The notes: generated by a model from the sequence alone, not told the origin. Positions 1 to 8,445 are shown, counted from the stretch's first letter. The stretch is 12,737 bases of DNA from Lachnospiraceae bacterium (GCA_017651385.1 JAGCCY010000282.1:1-12737); one strand, 5' to 3'. Numbers and translations are program-made.

Positions 1-240
1 AAAGTCGGTACCTATGAACTTGACAAGATCGAGATCATGGCACCTTTAAACAGCTGGCATCTTGATTCTTTCAAAAACCGTACTTTCAAGGAAGTCGACT
101 ATTCAAGCGGTGTGGCAGGACAGCCCGAGAAGAGGTATTTATTCTACTATAACGGCGAGCAGAAGGTCATATTCGAACCCAATGCCGAACTTGTCAAGCT
201 TGCCAGAAACGCAGCCCCCAGAAAAGTCTTTATTGACTGA
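1..240 (+). CDS. C-terminal fragment of a small uncharacterised protein
   Basis: The reading frame is open from base 1 to a TGA at 238-240 and gives the last 79 residues of a protein whose start lies outside the window. The visible part is soluble, with no membrane segment. It ends in a conserved-looking block: a YNGEQKVIFEP stretch followed by a terminal APRKVF. From memory, this ending resembles a small clostridial family that has two membrane helices at its N-terminus and a soluble C-terminal domain (I believe Pfam DUF6106); I could not check this. No function can be given. No convincing terminator follows directly. The next promoter begins 24 bases after the stop, so the upstream transcript probably reads into the guaB leader and could end at the hairpin at 363-384. 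The frame is secure; the family label is tentative. Confidence 0.7.
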   Translation, partial: KVGTYELDKIEIMAPLNSWHLDSFKNRTFKEVDYSSGVAGQPEKRYLFYYNGEQKVIFEPNAELVKLARNAAPRKVFID

Positions 241-264
241 AAAAAACAACATTAAAAATAGGTG

Positions 265-293
265 TTGACATATTCTTTTTACTTTGTTAAACT
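265..293 (+). promoter_or_regulatory. Sigma-A promoter for guaB
   Basis: A perfect -35 box, TTGACA at 265-270, is followed after 17 bases by TAAACT at 288-293, which matches the TATAAT consensus at 4 of 6 positions. Transcription would start near 299-301 and give a leader of about 120 bases before guaB. No better promoter is seen between the terminator-like hairpin (ends ~384) and the guaB start. Confidence 0.7.
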
Positions 294-309
294 CTCCAAT
301 AAATTTATC

Positions 310-384
310 AGCGGATCTGACATTGTACATGTAAGGTCCGCTTTAAGTTTAAAGAAGTACCCAAAGATCCTTTCCGGATCTTTT
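310..384 (+). promoter_or_regulatory. guaB 5' leader with candidate attenuator
   Basis: Two hairpins lie between the promoter and guaB. The first pairs agcggatct (310-318) with aggtccgct (334-342), nine pairs including one G-U. The second pairs aaagatcc (363-370) with ggatcttt (376-383) around a 5-base loop and runs into a T tract (381-384), so it looks like an intrinsic terminator. The sequence cggatct occurs twice (312-318 and 375-381). The first copy can therefore also pair with agatcc (365-370), which would break the terminator stem. This layout, with a terminator about 35 bases before the start codon and a possible antiterminator, suggests transcription attenuation of guaB. I do not recognise a known purine riboswitch, T-box or other named RNA. 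An alternative is that the hairpin simply ends the upstream transcript. Confidence 0.5.
363..384 (+). terminator. Intrinsic terminator in the guaB leader
   Basis: An 8-base-pair stem (363-370 with 376-383) closes a 5-base loop, and its 3' arm ends in TTTT. It is a short, moderately stable terminator 35 bases upstream of the guaB start codon. It may end read-through from the upstream gene, attenuate guaB, or both. Confidence 0.55.
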
Positions 385-389
385 CATAA

Positions 390-1877
<1,488 letters not shown>

Positions 1878-1889
1878 ATTTGTTTACAT

Positions 1890-1924
1890 AAGCGCTTCGG
1901 TTCCATGTGGGATCGAAGCGCTTT
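1890..1924 (+). terminator. Terminator hairpin after guaB
   Basis: aagcgcttcg (1890-1899) pairs perfectly with cgaagcgctt (1914-1923), and the stem extends inward to about 15 pairs with two G-U pairs around a 4-base loop (1905-1908). It starts 12 bases after the guaB stop. The T tract is short (three T), so termination efficiency is uncertain, but position and stability fit the end of the guaB transcript. Confidence 0.7.
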
Positions 1925-2005
1925 GAAAATTAGTACGATAGTCTCAAAAACCGTGATAAATATCGGAAAAACGTGCAAAATGACCCTGTATTTTTTGTAA
2001 AAATC

Positions 2006-2035
2006 TTGCAAATGAGCAATATATTATGGTAAACT
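2006..2035 (+). promoter_or_regulatory. Probable promoter for the GGDEF-EAL gene
   Basis: TTGCAA at 2006-2011 is followed after 18 bases by TAAACT at 2030-2035. The bases TGG directly before that box form an extended -10 element. The -10 box is identical to the one proposed for guaB. Transcription would start near 2042, leaving a short leader with no recognised riboswitch. Confidence 0.5.
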
Positions 2036-2100
2036 GATTCTCGGGATGCATATTTGGAAAACTATGTTCAGGGATGGGTATATTACAAGTGGAAAAGAAT

Positions 2101-4716
2101 ATGCTTGATTTGGTTATTGCCCAGCGTCTGGGTTCCCGCTTCAGTAACGTAGCGGGAGTATACATGTATGGGCTTGACCATGACGGGGAGGTAACTATCG
2201 ATGTTACCGGAGACCCTACCGAGAGCAGCAGGCTTCTTGATATGATCGGCCGTGATGCTCTGGATGAACTGTATCACAGAGTATCAGATTCGGATTTGGA
2301 AGTTCAGGCCATTGAGGAAACTGTTATTCCCAACGTTCGCGCAGCAGGTGTGTCATTTCGTGTAGATGATTCGCCCTTATTTACGTGGGTGATCCTTGGT
2401 GTGCTTAAAGATGAAGAATTAAATTTTCCCGGAGCACTCAACACTTCGGAATTTTCTTTCACGACAACACTGGACCGGTTTGTCGATGCCATAGATATTA
2501 TCAGAGATGTAACCCAGCTTATTTTATTTAATAAAGTTTCTCTTTTTAATGCGGAAGCGGAGAGCAGAAGGAGCAAATTCTCGGAAGAAGAGATGAAGGC
2601 TTCTTTAAAGCATGCCGAAGCCATTTCCGAGGTTGTGCAGCTTCTCGACAACGATGACGCAATCGAAGCCGTTATGCGCGAATGCATGGAACTCATCGGT
2701 GAATATCTTGACATATCTTCGGCTATGGTCATCCGCACAAGACCCAACAGAGATACAATGGATGTCGCAGCCGAATGGAATAATCACGGCGTTATCTCGC
2801 TGTTCGATCAGTTCAGGGACAGAAAGATCTTTTCTTTTGTGCACGGAGATAAACCGCTCGTGGTTTCTTCGGATTCCGAGATCCCTCCCCAGATATCAAA
2901 GGATATGGCCTTTCTTGCCGTAAAGGCTTTGGTGGTACTGCCTATTCATGTAAGCAACGGATACGGCATGTACGCATGTTTTATGGATACAAAACCTTCA
3001 AAGATATGGAAGGTCGAAGAAGTTAAATTTTTGTATGATGCATCACATGTGCTTCATTCGGTGGTCACAAAGCGTATTCAGAAGAATTCGCTTGCAGGCT
3101 CTTACGCATCGCTTGAAGCAGTGCTTGATAATGTCGGAAGTGCGATCTATGTAAGGGATGTTGAATCGGGCAAACCGCTTTTTATGAACAGGATATTAAA
3201 GAGCACTTTTGCGACGGAACTTCAGACAGGTACTCTCGATAAGCTTTTTGACAGTGCCATTCCGGTCAATCGCGGAAGCGGTATATACGAGATCCATCAT
3301 ATAGACAGAAACCGCTGGTATGATCTTCATTACACCTACATCAACTGGGTGGACGGCCGCAAGGTTTCGCTCTGCGCCGCATATGATGTCACGGATAAAA
3401 AGACATATCAAAGACGTATCGAGCAGCAGGCCTGCACAGACTTCCTTACCGGTCTTTATAACCGTATGTGCTGCGAAAGAGATCTTGCGATGCACATCGA
3501 TTCGTCCAAGCAAAACGGCATGACCGGTGCGCTTTTGTATCTCGACCTTGATGACTTTAAGCATATTAATGACGGTCTGGGCCATCAGTACGGCGATGTT
3601 CTTTTAAAGGCGATCTCGCATTCACTCCAGCGTATCGACGGTATACAGAATACCTGTTACAGAATGGGCGGCGATGAATTTGTCATAATCATCCCTCCGG
3701 AGGCTTATAAAAACTTTGAAAGAATAGTTGAAAGGATCAGGGATATCTTCAGCAAGCCATGGTATTTAAAGGATGCCGATTATTACTGTACCATGAGTAT
3801 GGGTATAGTGGAGTTCCCCGAAGCCGGCGAAAGTGTTCAGGATCTTATCAAAAAGGCTGACGTTGCCATGTTTGAGGCCAAGAAGGAAGGCAAAAACCGT
3901 ATTGCCAAGTATTCCGACAAGATCGTTATCTCGTCGAACAAACGTCTTGACATGGAAAAGAACATGCGTGACGCCATTACCAACGAGTTTAAGGAGTTTC
4001 AGGTATATTATCAGCCTATAGTGGATATCAAGCAGAAAGGAAATCCATGTATAGGAGCGGAGGCCCTCATAAGATGGAATTCCGCGGAGCTTGGGTTTAT
4101 CTCGCCGAGTGACTTTATCCCGCTTGCCGAGTACCTTGGGCTCATAAATCCGATAGGCAACAATGTTTTAAAAGAAGCATGTCGTGAAGTTAAGTACTGG
4201 AACGAACACGGACATGAAAATTTTAAAGTAAATGTTAATTTATCGGTTGTACAGTTGCTACAGACCGATATTGTTGATATAGTTAAGGAGACGATCGAAG
4301 AGACGGGAGTCAATCCTCATAACCTCACCCTTGAGGTTACGGAGAGTCTTGCCATCAACGATATGGAGAGGATGAAAAAGATCCTTTCCAACATCAAGAC
4401 CCTTGGGGTTAAGATAGCTCTTGATGATTTCGGAACGGGTTACAGTTCGCTTAATCATATACGTGAGATCCCGTTTGATGTTATAAAAGTCGATCAAAGC
4501 TTCGTAAGAGATCTTGCCGATGATGCTTATTCGCAGTCATTTATCAAGATGGTAGCGGAACTCGCCGAGACGATCGGTGTTAACATCTGTGTCGAAGGTA
4601 TCGAGACCAAAGAGCAGTTTGCGGCTCTTAACGGCATGAAGGTTAAGATGGTACAAGGTTTTTATTTCGACAGGCCTATGACAAGAGAAGATTTTGTGGC
4701 CAAATACATAGGGTAA
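2101..4716 (+). CDS. Sensory diguanylate cyclase/phosphodiesterase (GAF-PAS-like-GGDEF-EAL)
   Basis: An 871-residue soluble protein that would make and/or break cyclic-di-GMP. Domains in order (this start): an unassigned N-terminal sensory region (about 1-140), a GAF-like domain (about 170-320), a PAS-like region (about 333-430), GGDEF (about 440-600) and EAL (about 630-871). The GGDEF domain has TDFLTGLYNR, DLDDFKHIND and an exact GGDEF at 523-527. The RxxD product-inhibition site, expected five residues before GGDEF, is absent (GIQN there). The EAL domain keeps EAL (from 654), the Asn of NVNLS, LEVTES, DDFGTGYSS, IKVDQSF and CVEGIET, so phosphodiesterase activity is likely intact. No membrane segment or signal peptide is seen, so it should sense a cytoplasmic signal. 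Start choice: ATG 2101 has GGAAAAG at a normal distance; an in-frame ATG at 2074 would add 9 residues but has no properly spaced site. The DUF2225 gene follows 21 bases later. Confidence 0.93.
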   Translation: MLDLVIAQRLGSRFSNVAGVYMYGLDHDGEVTIDVTGDPTESSRLLDMIGRDALDELYHRVSDSDLEVQAIEETVIPNVRAAGVSFRVDDSPLFTWVILGVLKDEELNFPGALNTSEFSFTTTLDRFVDAIDIIRDVTQLILFNKVSLFNAEAESRRSKFSEEEMKASLKHAEAISEVVQLLDNDDAIEAVMRECMELIGEYLDISSAMVIRTRPNRDTMDVAAEWNNHGVISLFDQFRDRKIFSFVHGDKPLVVSSDSEIPPQISKDMAFLAVKALVVLPIHVSNGYGMYACFMDTKPSKIWKVEEVKFLYDASHVLHSVVTKRIQKNSLAGSYASLEAVLDNVGSAIYVRDVESGKPLFMNRILKSTFATELQTGTLDKLFDSAIPVNRGSGIYEIHHIDRNRWYDLHYTYINWVDGRKVSLCAAYDVTDKKTYQRRIEQQACTDFLTGLYNRMCCERDLAMHIDSSKQNGMTGALLYLDLDDFKHINDGLGHQYGDVLLKAISHSLQRIDGIQNTCYRMGGDEFVIIIPPEAYKNFERIVERIRDIFSKPWYLKDADYYCTMSMGIVEFPEAGESVQDLIKKADVAMFEAKKEGKNRIAKYSDKIVISSNKRLDMEKNMRDAITNEFKEFQVYYQPIVDIKQKGNPCIGAEALIRWNSAELGFISPSDFIPLAEYLGLINPIGNNVLKEACREVKYWNEHGHENFKVNVNLSVVQLLQTDIVDIVKETIEETGVNPHNLTLEVTESLAINDMERMKKILSNIKTLGVKIALDDFGTGYSSLNHIREIPFDVIKVDQSFVRDLADDAYSQSFIKMVAELAETIGVNICVEGIETKEQFAALNGMKVKMVQGFYFDRPMTREDFVAKYIG

Positions 4717-4737
4717 ATATTTTTTGAGGAGGCCTTT

Positions 4738-5568
4738 ATGGCAGACGGTTTACTGTCCGGTCTTGAATCGTTCGGATTCAGCGGACTTGAAGGCGTGAGC
4801 CTGTTTGAAGAAGAGAAAAAAGAAGAAAAGAAAGACGCCGAAAAGGCACCTGTCATAACCGAGAAGGACTTTCTTTTGGACAGGACGATCGAGTGTCCGG
4901 TATGTGAATCAAAGTTTAAATATCGTGCGGTAAAGGCATCTTCCGCAAAGCTTGTATCTACCGATAAGGACTTAAGACCGCGTCACGAGCATATCGATAT
5001 ATCGAAATATGATGTGATCATGTGCCCTATGTGCGGATATACCGCTCTTTCAAGATACTTCCCGAATGTTTTGGATCTTCAGAAGAAGAGGATACGGGAA
5101 AAGATCTGTACCAACTTCAAGATGCGTCCCGGTGCACCGGAAGAATATTCTTACGATGAAGCAATAGAATATTACAAAATGGCGCTTTTAAACGCAGTCG
5201 TAAAGGGTGCCAAGGCCAGTGAAAAGGCCTATATCTGTCTTAAGTCTTCGTGGATGTACAGAGGAAAGGCCGAAGAAGTGGGTGAATCCGATCCCGAATA
5301 CGCAAAGATCAAGGCCACCGAGTTTGAGTTTACCAAGAATGCCTATGAAGGATTTTCACAGGCTGTCCAGACCGAAGGTTTCCCCATGTGCGGAATGGAC
5401 GAGAGTACCGTTGATTATCTTATGGCCAACCTTGCGGATATGACTGCTCATTATGATGTGGCTTCAAAGCTTATAGCCAAGATCCTTGCATCACCTTCCG
5501 CTACTCCCCGTATAAAGGACAAGACCAGGGATCTTAAGGAAGAGATATTAAAGAAACTTAAAAAATAA
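4738..5568 (+). CDS. DUF2225 family zinc-ribbon protein
   Basis: A 276-residue protein matching what I know of the DUF2225 family, common in Firmicutes and of unknown function. The start ATG has a strong GAGGAGG 5 bases upstream. After an acidic/lysine-rich N-terminal segment (about 24-36, likely disordered), two cysteine pairs appear: CPVC (C53, C56) and CPMCGY (C96, C99). They probably bind one zinc ion as a split zinc ribbon. The C-terminal two thirds are helical, with segments such as YDEAIEYYKMALLNAVV and repeated Tyr/Ala spacing that look TPR-like. There is no signal peptide or membrane helix, so it should be cytoplasmic. It lies 21 bases after the GGDEF-EAL gene with no promoter between them, so the two are probably co-transcribed. 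A functional tie is inference only. Confidence 0.88.
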   Translation: MADGLLSGLESFGFSGLEGVSLFEEEKKEEKKDAEKAPVITEKDFLLDRTIECPVCESKFKYRAVKASSAKLVSTDKDLRPRHEHIDISKYDVIMCPMCGYTALSRYFPNVLDLQKKRIREKICTNFKMRPGAPEEYSYDEAIEYYKMALLNAVVKGAKASEKAYICLKSSWMYRGKAEEVGESDPEYAKIKATEFEFTKNAYEGFSQAVQTEGFPMCGMDESTVDYLMANLADMTAHYDVASKLIAKILASPSATPRIKDKTRDLKEEILKKLKK

Positions 5569-5594
5569 ATGGAAAATATGTGTAAATATCACAA

Positions 5595-5623
5595 TTGACA
5601 CTTTGTTCTTTTGCCGATATTCT
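5595..5623 (+). promoter_or_regulatory. Sigma-A promoter for the ZTP-riboswitch purine operon
   Basis: A perfect TTGACA (5595-5600) is followed after 17 bases by TATTCT (5618-5623; 4 of 6 matches). The predicted start near 5629-5631 falls just before the first helix of the riboswitch, as expected for a promoter that serves it. Confidence 0.72.
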
Positions 5624-5630
5624 ATTAACG

Positions 5631-5740
5631 TAACGAGTCTATATGACTGACGGATTATGTGGAATCGACCACAGGAAGTATAGATGATCAAAGCCGACCG
5701 TCTGGGCGCCGATGAGGATAGCCCTGCGTCGGCTTTTTTT
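5631..5740 (+). ncRNA. ZTP (pfl) riboswitch
   Basis: This leader has the signature of the ZTP riboswitch, the pfl RNA motif that binds ZTP/ZMP. Helix P1 pairs tctata (5638-5643) with tataga (5679-5684). Inside it are the conserved gACTGaCG-like strand (5645-5652) and helix P2, tgtgg/ccaca (5658-5662/5669-5673), closed by a 6-base loop starting AATC. After a short linker comes the hallmark CCGTCTGGGC (5698-5707), whose GGGC can pair with GCCC (5721-5724) as P3. The 3' part overlaps a terminator, so ligand binding should favour the P3/pseudoknot fold and let transcription continue. The downstream genes, AICAR transformylase and IMP cyclohydrolase, are textbook targets: ZMP (AICAR) is the transformylase substrate and builds up when 10-formyl-tetrahydrofolate is short. 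An in-frame ATG at 5684 lies inside this RNA and is not a start codon. Confidence 0.88.
5690..5740 (+). terminator. Riboswitch expression-platform terminator
   Basis: aaagccgac (5690-5698) pairs perfectly with gtcggcttt (5728-5736), and seven T residues follow the GC part (5734-5740). The 5' arm includes the first C of the riboswitch CCGTCTGGGC element, so the terminator and the ligand-bound fold compete. This gives an ON switch with ligand. Confidence 0.85.
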
Positions 5741-5761
5741 AAACATTTAAGGAGAACAGCC

Positions 5762-6475
5762 ATGAAAACGTACGAACTTAAGAATCTGCTTATTTCAAAC
5801 GCTTATCCGGGACGCGGTATTGTTATAGGACGTTCCGAGGACGGAAAGAATGCCGTTATCGCTTATTTCATCATGGGCAGGAGCGTTAACTCAAGAAACC
5901 GCGTATTTGTGGAAGACGGCGAAGGCATCAGGACCGAAGCTTTCGACCCCGCAAAACTTTCCGATCCCTCGCTTATAATCTATGCGCCGGTAAGAGTGTT
6001 CGGCGAGCATACGAGAGTCACAAACGGCGACCAGACCGATACCATATATGACGGTTTAAGAGCCGGCAAGAGCTTTGAAGCATCTTTAAGAAGCAGAAAG
6101 TATGAGCCCGATGAACCCAACTTCACACCCAGGATCTCGGGTATCCTTAATTTCAAGGACGATACGTTTACATACGAAATGAACATTTTAAAAAGCAACA
6201 ACGGTGACGGAAGCTGCTGCAACCGTTACAACTTCTTCTACGATAATCCAAAGATCGGAGAAGGACGTTTTATCCATACGTACATGAAGGACGATAACCC
6301 GCTTCCGAGTTTCGAAGGCGAGCCCGAAGTAGTTAAGTTGAGCGGTAACATCGACGAGTTCGGTGATATGTTATGGGAGAACTTAAACTTCGATAACAAG
6401 GTTTCTTTGTTTGTAAGATATACAGATCTTGAGACCGGAAAATGGGAACAGAGAATATACAACAAGAATAAATAA
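5762..6475 (+). CDS. purO: IMP cyclohydrolase, PurO type
   Basis: A 237-residue IMP cyclohydrolase of the archaeal-type PurO family. It closes FAICAR to IMP, the last step of de novo purine synthesis. The N-terminal NAYPGRGIVIG followed by YFIMGRSVNSRNRVF is the family hallmark and probably lines the nucleotide pocket. The rest matches the expected compact single domain, with no membrane segment. The start is ATG 5762, with AAGGAG (5749-5754) 7 bases upstream. The same frame is open further upstream, but that part is riboswitch and terminator. The gene replaces the N-terminal (cyclohydrolase) half of bacterial PurH and lies 26 bases before a stand-alone copy of the other half, so the pair reconstitutes the PurH activity. 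Regulation is by the ZTP riboswitch just upstream. Confidence 0.93.
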   Translation: MKTYELKNLLISNAYPGRGIVIGRSEDGKNAVIAYFIMGRSVNSRNRVFVEDGEGIRTEAFDPAKLSDPSLIIYAPVRVFGEHTRVTNGDQTDTIYDGLRAGKSFEASLRSRKYEPDEPNFTPRISGILNFKDDTFTYEMNILKSNNGDGSCCNRYNFFYDNPKIGEGRFIHTYMKDDNPLPSFEGEPEVVKLSGNIDEFGDMLWENLNFDNKVSLFVRYTDLETGKWEQRIYNKNK

Positions 6476-6501
6476 AGAACCGAATACATAAGGAGTAAAT
6501 G

Positions 6502-7680
6502 ATGAACGAGATTCAGTTAAAATACGGATGTAACCCCAATCAGAAGCCTTCAAGAATATTTATGGAGGACGGAAGCGACCTCCCCGTTGCCGTTTTAAAC
6601 GGACGCCCCGGATATATCAATTTCCTTGATGCATTTAACGGCTGGCAGCTTGTAAAAGAGTTAAAAGAAGCAACGGGTCTTCCCGCAGCAACAAGTTTTA
6701 AGCATGTTTCTCCCGCGGGTGCGGCAGTCGGTCTTCCGCTTGACGATACACTTGCAAAGATCTACTGGGTGGACGATCTTGGTGAATTAAGCCCTCTTGC
6801 ATCGGCTTACGCAAGAGCAAGAGGTGCGGACAGAATGTCTTCTTTCGGAGACTTTATCGCGCTTTCGGATGTCTGCGATGCCGATACCGCAAAGCTTATA
6901 AAAAGAGAAGTTTCGGACGGTGTTATCGCACCCGGTTATACCGATGAAGCGCTTTCGATATTAAAAGCCAAGAAGAACGGAAATTATAATGTTATTCAGA
7001 TAGATCCTTCATACGTACCCGCCGAGATCGAAAGAAAGCAGGTTTACGGTGTTACTTTCGAGCAGGGCAGAAACGAACTTGATATAAACAAAGATCTTTT
7101 TGCGAATATAGTTACAAAGAACAAAGATATTCCGGAAAGTGCGCTCATCGACATGAAGATCGCCATGATCACATTAAAGTATACGCAGTCAAACTCCGTA
7201 TGCTATGTTAAGGGCGGACAGGCCATCGGTATCGGTGCGGGACAGCAGTCAAGGATCCACTGCACACGTCTTGCGGGCCAGAAGGCGGATAACTGGTTTT
7301 TACGTCAGAGCCCCCAGGTCATGGGTCTTGATTTTATCGACGGACTCGGCCGTGCCGACAGAGACAATGCGATCGACGTATATATGGGCGACGAGTATGA
7401 AGATGTATTAAGAGAAGGCGAATGGCAGAAGAGATTTAAGACAAAGCCCGAGGTATTTACCCGTGAGGCCAAGAAGGAATGGCTTTCAAAGAACACGGAT
7501 GTGACACTCGGTTCCGATGCGTTCTTCCCGTTCTCCGACAATATCGAAAGAGCGTTTAAGAGCGGTGTAAAATACATTGCCGAACCCGGCGGCTCCGTAA
7601 GGGACGACCTTGTAATCGAGTGTGCCGACCATTATAATATGGTAATGGCGTTTACAGGTATAAGATTATTTCATCATTAA
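6502..7680 (+). CDS. Stand-alone AICAR (phosphoribosylaminoimidazolecarboxamide) formyltransferase
   Basis: A 392-residue protein corresponding to the AICAR transformylase half of PurH, without the cyclohydrolase domain. It transfers a formyl group from 10-formyl-tetrahydrofolate to AICAR (ZMP), giving FAICAR for PurO. Visible family marks are the N-terminal LKYGCNPNQKP, the catalytic Lys-His of SFKHVSPAG (K67, H68), YTQSNSVCYVKGGQAIGIG, QQSRIHCTRLAGQKAD and the C-terminal DAFFPFSDNIE and AEPGGSVRDD. It looks full length and active. Start choice: two ATGs stand side by side (6499 and 6502). AGGAG at 6491-6495 gives a 6-base spacer to 6502 but only 3 to 6499, so 6502 is preferred. It lies between purO and trmO in one unit, under ZTP-riboswitch control; ZMP is its own substrate, which makes the regulatory logic direct. 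Some databases label such proteins PurH. Confidence 0.94.
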   Translation: MNEIQLKYGCNPNQKPSRIFMEDGSDLPVAVLNGRPGYINFLDAFNGWQLVKELKEATGLPAATSFKHVSPAGAAVGLPLDDTLAKIYWVDDLGELSPLASAYARARGADRMSSFGDFIALSDVCDADTAKLIKREVSDGVIAPGYTDEALSILKAKKNGNYNVIQIDPSYVPAEIERKQVYGVTFEQGRNELDINKDLFANIVTKNKDIPESALIDMKIAMITLKYTQSNSVCYVKGGQAIGIGAGQQSRIHCTRLAGQKADNWFLRQSPQVMGLDFIDGLGRADRDNAIDVYMGDEYEDVLREGEWQKRFKTKPEVFTREAKKEWLSKNTDVTLGSDAFFPFSDNIERAFKSGVKYIAEPGGSVRDDLVIECADHYNMVMAFTGIRLFHH

Positions 7681-7684
7681 GATT

Positions 7685-8356
7685 ATGGATACTTTAAAGA
7701 TCATTGCACACATACGGACGGATTTTCCGGAGAAGTTCGGAATACCGAGACAGAGCGGCCTTGTAAAAAGCGCTGTCGGACGTATTGTTTTCGAACCCGA
7801 ATTCAGAAGCCCTGATGCCATTAAAGGCATCAGCGGCTTTTCGCATCTCTGGATATTGTGGAAATTTGAAGATACGCACAGAAAAGAATTTAATGCTACG
7901 GTGAGACCGCCGAGGCTCGGCGGAAACGAAACGGTCGGAGTATTTGCTTCAAGATCGCCTTATCGGCCTAATCCGATCGGACTTTCTTCGGTAAAGCTTG
8001 AAGGGATCGAGGATACGCCCGAGGGAAAAGTTTTGGTTGTCAGCGGCGTCGATATGAGAGATAATACACCAATATATGACATCAAACCTTATCTTTCGTA
8101 TGCCGATTCACATCCGGATGCGACCGACGGCTTTGGCGGAGACTGCTTAAAAGAGTCTTTGGTGGTTGAATGTGACACCAAATTATTGTATAAATTTGAC
8201 GAGAAAAAAAGAGAAACCCTTCTAGATATCTTAAGACAGGATCCGAGGCCTCGTTACCATGACGATCCGGAAAGAGTGTACGGGGTTTCGTTTGATAAAT
8301 ATAATGTAAAATTCAAAGTTGGTTCAGGAATACTTAAGGTTATTGAAATATCATAA
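7685..8356 (+). CDS. trmO: tRNA m6t6A37 methyltransferase TrmO (TsaA family)
   Basis: A 223-residue member of the TsaA/TrmO family. TrmO uses S-adenosylmethionine to N6-methylate t6A37 in tRNA-Thr(GGU) in E. coli. Visible marks are the N-terminal IAHIRTDFPEKFGIPRQ, SHLWILWKF, the S-adenosylmethionine-binding region SPYRPNPIGLSSVKL (RPNPIG at 94-99) and DMRDNTPIYDIKPYLSYAD. The C-terminal domain carries DPRPRYHDDPERVYGVSF, so this is the two-domain form seen in E. coli (about 235 residues) rather than the short archaeal form. It starts 4 bases after the formyltransferase stop and has no clear ribosome binding site, which suggests translational coupling. The link to purine synthesis is probably operonic convenience, though S-adenosylmethionine and folate metabolism are connected. 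The exact tRNA substrate in this organism is inferred. Confidence 0.9.
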   Translation: MDTLKIIAHIRTDFPEKFGIPRQSGLVKSAVGRIVFEPEFRSPDAIKGISGFSHLWILWKFEDTHRKEFNATVRPPRLGGNETVGVFASRSPYRPNPIGLSSVKLEGIEDTPEGKVLVVSGVDMRDNTPIYDIKPYLSYADSHPDATDGFGGDCLKESLVVECDTKLLYKFDEKKRETLLDILRQDPRPRYHDDPERVYGVSFDKYNVKFKVGSGILKVIEIS

Positions 8357-8371
8357 TTATTGAGTGCTTAA

Positions 8372-8435
8372 GGCTTGCCGCCGATTAAAGGCGCTATCGC
8401 GCGCGGCGGCAAGCAGGCAAGCCACTGTCGTGGCT
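8372..8435 (+). promoter_or_regulatory. GC-rich structured spacer before moxR, switch-like
   Basis: In the 103 bases between trmO and moxR, gcttgccgccg (8373-8383) pairs perfectly with cggcggcaagc (8404-8414). The loop holds a smaller gcgc/gcgc helix (8391-8394/8399-8402). A second hairpin pairs agccac with gtggct (8420-8425/8430-8435). The ggcaagc arm is repeated directly (8408-8414 and 8416-8422), so ggcttgcc (8372-8379) can instead pair with ggcaagcc (8416-8423), which would break both hairpins. No T tract follows, so a standard terminator is unlikely. The element lies 11 bases before the moxR ribosome binding site and could control its transcription or translation. No known RNA family is recognised. 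It is much more GC-rich than its surroundings. Confidence 0.45.
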
Positions 8436-8445
8436 CACAAAAAAC

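Noticed and set aside
1924..2073. Possible c-di-GMP riboswitch before the GGDEF-EAL gene
   Set aside because: I looked for the class I conserved loops and found none. Only a weak, bulged ccg...gata/tatcgg pairing (about 1951-1967) is present.
5684..5761. In-frame ATG 5684 as the start of the IMP cyclohydrolase
   Set aside because: It lies inside the ZTP riboswitch and its terminator, has no ribosome binding site, and would add 26 residues ahead of the conserved N-terminus. ATG 5762 has AAGGAG 7 bases upstream.
8372..8435. Intrinsic terminator after trmO
   Set aside because: The stem is strong, but no T tract follows either hairpin. It is reported as a structured spacer instead.
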